NCBI RefSeq assembly: GCF_003287275.1
Contig: NZ_QEVW01000003.1
Span: forward strand, 1 to 64,000
Reading direction: 5' to 3'
DNA: 64,000 bases
Origin: Paenibacillus taichungensis
GTDB lineage: Bacteria > Bacillota > Bacilli > Paenibacillales > Paenibacillaceae
Below the pieces are notes generated by a model, which did no database searches, was not told the origin of the DNA, and was given only the letters and a program-made list of their open reading frames with translations. Of this stretch, positions 61,926 to 64,000 are shown piece by piece; the stretch's first letter is position 1; each line of letters opens with the position of its first letter. The translations under genes and the position numbers were made by a program.

Positions 61926-62889
61926 GGAACTGTTACATATGTTACTGAATGCCGAAGGAGAGTTTGTGTCAGGCGAGGAGATCAGTCGCAACCTTTCCAT
62001 TAGCCGAACGGCCGTGTGGAAGCATGTAAACAAACTGCGTGACATGGGTTATGAGTTTGAAGCCGTATCGCGCAAAGGGTATCGCTTGGTCACGAAACCG
62101 GACAGTATCGATGCCACAGCGCTACAGCTGGCACTGGAAACGACGGTGTTTGGTCGAAAGGCGATCATTCTGAATTCCACGTTGTCTACCCAAGGTGATG
62201 TTCAGCAGATGGCTGAACAGGGGCAGGGCGAAGGGGCAGTGGTGCTGGCGGAAGAACAGACGGGTGGACGAGGCCGCTTTGGACGTAAATGGTTCTCACC
62301 ACCGGGAAGAGGCATCTGGATGAGTGTTCTAATGCGTCCTGAGCTTGCACTGCAAAATACGCCACAGCTTACGTTATTGACGGGGGTGGCGGTGTGTCGT
62401 GCCATTCGTTCATACACAGGTGCTGATGCTGGGATCAAATGGCCAAATGATCTTTTAATCGATGGTCGCAAGGTATGCGGGATTCTGCTTGAATCCACCG
62501 TTGAAGACCACGAATTACGTTACTGTATCGCAGGCATAGGCGTGGATGTGAACTTCGATCCCAAGGATTATCCCCAGGATCTGATATCGATCGCTACTTC
62601 ACTTAAGATGGAGACCGGACAAACCATAGACCGAACCAAACTTGCAGCGGCCATTCTCTCGGAGTTGGAGCGTTTGTATTTTTTGTATCAAAAGGATGGG
62701 TTCGGTGTAATCTCTTCGCTCTGGGAAGCTTTGTCCGTATCCATGAATCGTGAAATTAAGGTGGCTAATCCGCAGGGGATCATCGAAGGTACAGCCATAG
62801 GCCTTGATCCTTCTGGTGCATTGATTTTAGAGAAGAAAAACGGTGAACGTGTATCGGTATACTCCGGTGAAGTTTCATTGGTAAATTAA
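61912..62889 (+). CDS. birA: Bifunctional biotin repressor / biotin-protein ligase
   Basis: Attaches biotin to acetyl-CoA carboxylase and represses biotin genes. The 325 residues include an N-terminal winged helix-turn-helix (GEEISRNLSISRTAVWKHVN), the ligase domain with EEQTGGRGRFGRKWFSPPG, IKWPNDL with the key Lys, and a C-terminal beta-barrel. The HTH makes it the regulatory class. Confidence 0.95.
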   Translation: MTKHEELLHMLLNAEGEFVSGEEISRNLSISRTAVWKHVNKLRDMGYEFEAVSRKGYRLVTKPDSIDATALQLALETTVFGRKAIILNSTLSTQGDVQQMAEQGQGEGAVVLAEEQTGGRGRFGRKWFSPPGRGIWMSVLMRPELALQNTPQLTLLTGVAVCRAIRSYTGADAGIKWPNDLLIDGRKVCGILLESTVEDHELRYCIAGIGVDVNFDPKDYPQDLISIATSLKMETGQTIDRTKLAAAILSELERLYFLYQKDGFGVISSLWEALSVSMNREIKVANPQGIIEGTAIGLDPSGALILEKKNGERVSVYSGEVSLVN

Positions 62890-62929
62890 ACAATTTGTCG
62901 AATTTACACCGTTAAAATGAACATAAGAC

Positions 62930-62958
62930 GTGAACTTTGGGCAGAACTTTGGTATACT
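62930..62958 (+). promoter_or_regulatory. Candidate promoter of panB
   Basis: TATACT at 62953-62958 with a weak GTGAAC at 62930-62935 (17-base spacer). Confidence 0.4.
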
Positions 62959-62964
62959 GTGTTC

Positions 62965-63179
62965 GTGAGGCGATATCGGCTAATGCAGACCGAATTGCAC
63001 TCCGGCAATAGTATGCTTTGTTCTGCTTTTAAAATGTTGTAGTGACAAGGCAGGAATGGTAGTAAAGTGAGTTGTTGGATTCTGCTCTGAGCCGAAGAGG
63101 ACCGAGACAGAAGGGACGATCGCAAGTGACTCTTTTTTGACTTTTCGGGACTTTTTAGTGGAAACTAAAAGGTTTTTTT
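62965..63179 (+). promoter_or_regulatory. Structured leader with terminator upstream of panB
   Basis: About 215 nt without a gene. It can form GCAGA..ATTGC/GCAAT..TCTGC (62986-63029, interior loops) and TTCTG..CAGAA (63078-63112), and ends in the terminator CTTTTTAGT-GGAA-ACTAAAAGG with seven T (63150-63179), 40 bp before panB. A terminator inside a pan leader suggests attenuation. Firmicute pan operons are known to carry the 'pan' RNA motif; I could not confirm its consensus here. Confidence 0.5.
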
Positions 63180-63220
63180 GTTGCGTTTAAATTGAAAAGA
63201 TGAGAGGAGCCATGACGAAA

Positions 63221-64000
63221 ATGGCAAACAAACAAGCATTGAATATTGTGAAAATGAAAAAATATAAGCAGGACGGCGTGCCGCTTAGCATGATAACAGC
63301 TTACGACTATCCAACAGCCCAGTTGGCCGAGGAAGCAGGTATCGATCTAATTCTGGTTGGTGATTCACTGGGAAATGTGGTATTGGGTTATAACTCCACC
63401 TTGCCTGTTACGATTGACGATATGGTGTACCATACACGCTCTGTAGTACGTGGTGCGGGAAATACGTTTATCGTGGCTGATATGCCCTTCATGACGTATC
63501 ATGGCAGCTTGGACGAGACGCTCAAAGGGGTTCGTCGCCTCATGCAGGAAGGTCATGCACAAGCGGTCAAGATGGAGGGCGGTCTCGAAATTGCGGATAC
63601 GGTAAAAGCGGTTGTGCAAGCCGGTGTACCTGTACTTGGACATATCGGGCTTACACCACAATCCGTGAATCAAATTGGCGGTTATCGTATTCAGGGTAAG
63701 GATGCTGCAGATGCCAAACGGCTGATGGACGAAGCCAAGGCCCTTGAAGCAGCCGGAGCTTTCGGCATTGTACTCGAACTGGTTACGGAAGAAGTGGCAA
63801 GAGCCATCTCGGAAGAACTTTCTATTCCAACGATTGGTATTGGCGCAGGTAGAGGGTGTGATGGTCAGGTACTGGTATTCCATGATGTGGTTCAGTATGC
63901 TTCCCCGTACACGCCAAAACGCTTTGTGAAATCGTATGGAGACGTAGGTACATTGATTCGCAATAGCATCGAGTCTTATGTGAAAGAAGTCAAGGATCGC
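63221..64000 (+). CDS. panB: 3-methyl-2-oxobutanoate hydroxymethyltransferase, 5' part
   Basis: First step of pantothenate synthesis (ketopantoate from ketoisovalerate). The frame is open through the window end (260 codons); homologues are near 275-280, so little is missing. Family motifs MITAYDYPTAQLAEEAGID, LVGDSLGNVVLG (metal Asp), DMPFMTYH and GHIGLTPQSVN are present, followed by the catalytic-Glu region FGIVLELV and IGIGAGRGCDGQVLVFHD. AGGAG at 63205-63209 favours ATG 63221 (MANKQALN); ATG 63212 is only two bases from it. Last gene in the B. subtilis-like order seen here. Confidence 0.95.
   Translation, partial: MANKQALNIVKMKKYKQDGVPLSMITAYDYPTAQLAEEAGIDLILVGDSLGNVVLGYNSTLPVTIDDMVYHTRSVVRGAGNTFIVADMPFMTYHGSLDETLKGVRRLMQEGHAQAVKMEGGLEIADTVKAVVQAGVPVLGHIGLTPQSVNQIGGYRIQGKDAADAKRLMDEAKALEAAGAFGIVLELVTEEVARAISEELSIPTIGIGAGRGCDGQVLVFHDVVQYASPYTPKRFVKSYGDVGTLIRNSIESYVKEVKDR

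Overview
The window looks like a chromosomal segment of an endospore-forming, low-to-mid GC Gram-positive, most likely a Paenibacillus (inference from gene content, gene order and sequence style; no database was searched). It carries spore genes (spoIVA, spoVIF, ypeB, prsW, ypjB), bacillithiol synthesis (bshA, bshB1), a menaquinol:cytochrome c reductase (qcrABC) and a TRAP-controlled tryptophan pathway. The order from serA to panB follows the classical Bacillus subtilis serA-ypb-ypf-cmk-der-gpsA-spoIVA-hbs-mtrB-hep-ndk-cheR-aro-trp-hisC-tyrA-qcr-ypj-dapB-bsh-cca-birA-panB backbone, so departures from that order stand out.

Layout. 1-841: 3' part of a collagen-like GXT-repeat surface protein. 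953-3027 (minus): serA behind a T-box leader. 3.3-10 kb: CPBP protease, phosphoesterase, polysaccharide deacetylase, MecA-type adaptor, PrsW, a small zinc-ribbon protein and YpeB (no sleB beside it). 10.1-17.0 kb: c-di-GMP receptor, cmk, plsC, rpsA-like, der, plsY, gpsA. 17.0-22.1 kb: sporulation cluster with a ferredoxin and a nucleotidyltransferase-like gene, ending with spoIVA. 22.2-26.0 kb: a three-gene sugar ABC importer interrupting the usual spoIVA-hbs junction, with its own promoter and operator-like sites. 26.2-36.6 kb: hbs, mtrB (TRAP), hepS-menG-ubiA-ubiX-hepT, ndk, cheR, aroC-aroB-aroH. 36.6-45.8 kb: TRAP-regulated trpEDCFBA, hisC, tyrA. 45.8-48.4 kb: a putative minus-strand small RNA, then an ECF-type sigma/anti-sigma pair and a histidine phosphatase. 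48.6-53.5 kb: small ORFs, gamma-carbonic anhydrase, IDEAL protein, YpiF, qcrABC. 53.6-64.0 kb: ypjA, ypjB, YitT protein, MazG-type enzyme, TPR protein, dapB, mgsA, bshB1, bshA, cca, birA and the 5' part of panB.

The most interesting non-coding signals are: (i) a compact ~85-nt RNA on the minus strand at about 45881-45966, with an exact TTGACA-N17-TATAAT promoter, three hairpins and an anti-Shine-Dalgarno-like loop; (ii) an 11-unit TRAP-binding array in the trp leader, starting almost at +1, with the matching mtrB gene in the same window; (iii) two copies of a long imperfect palindromic repeat, one lodged between the trp attenuator and trpE; (iv) operator-like sites bracketing the promoter of the inserted sugar importer; (v) a Gly-to-Val change in the first glycine of the GpsA dinucleotide-binding loop.
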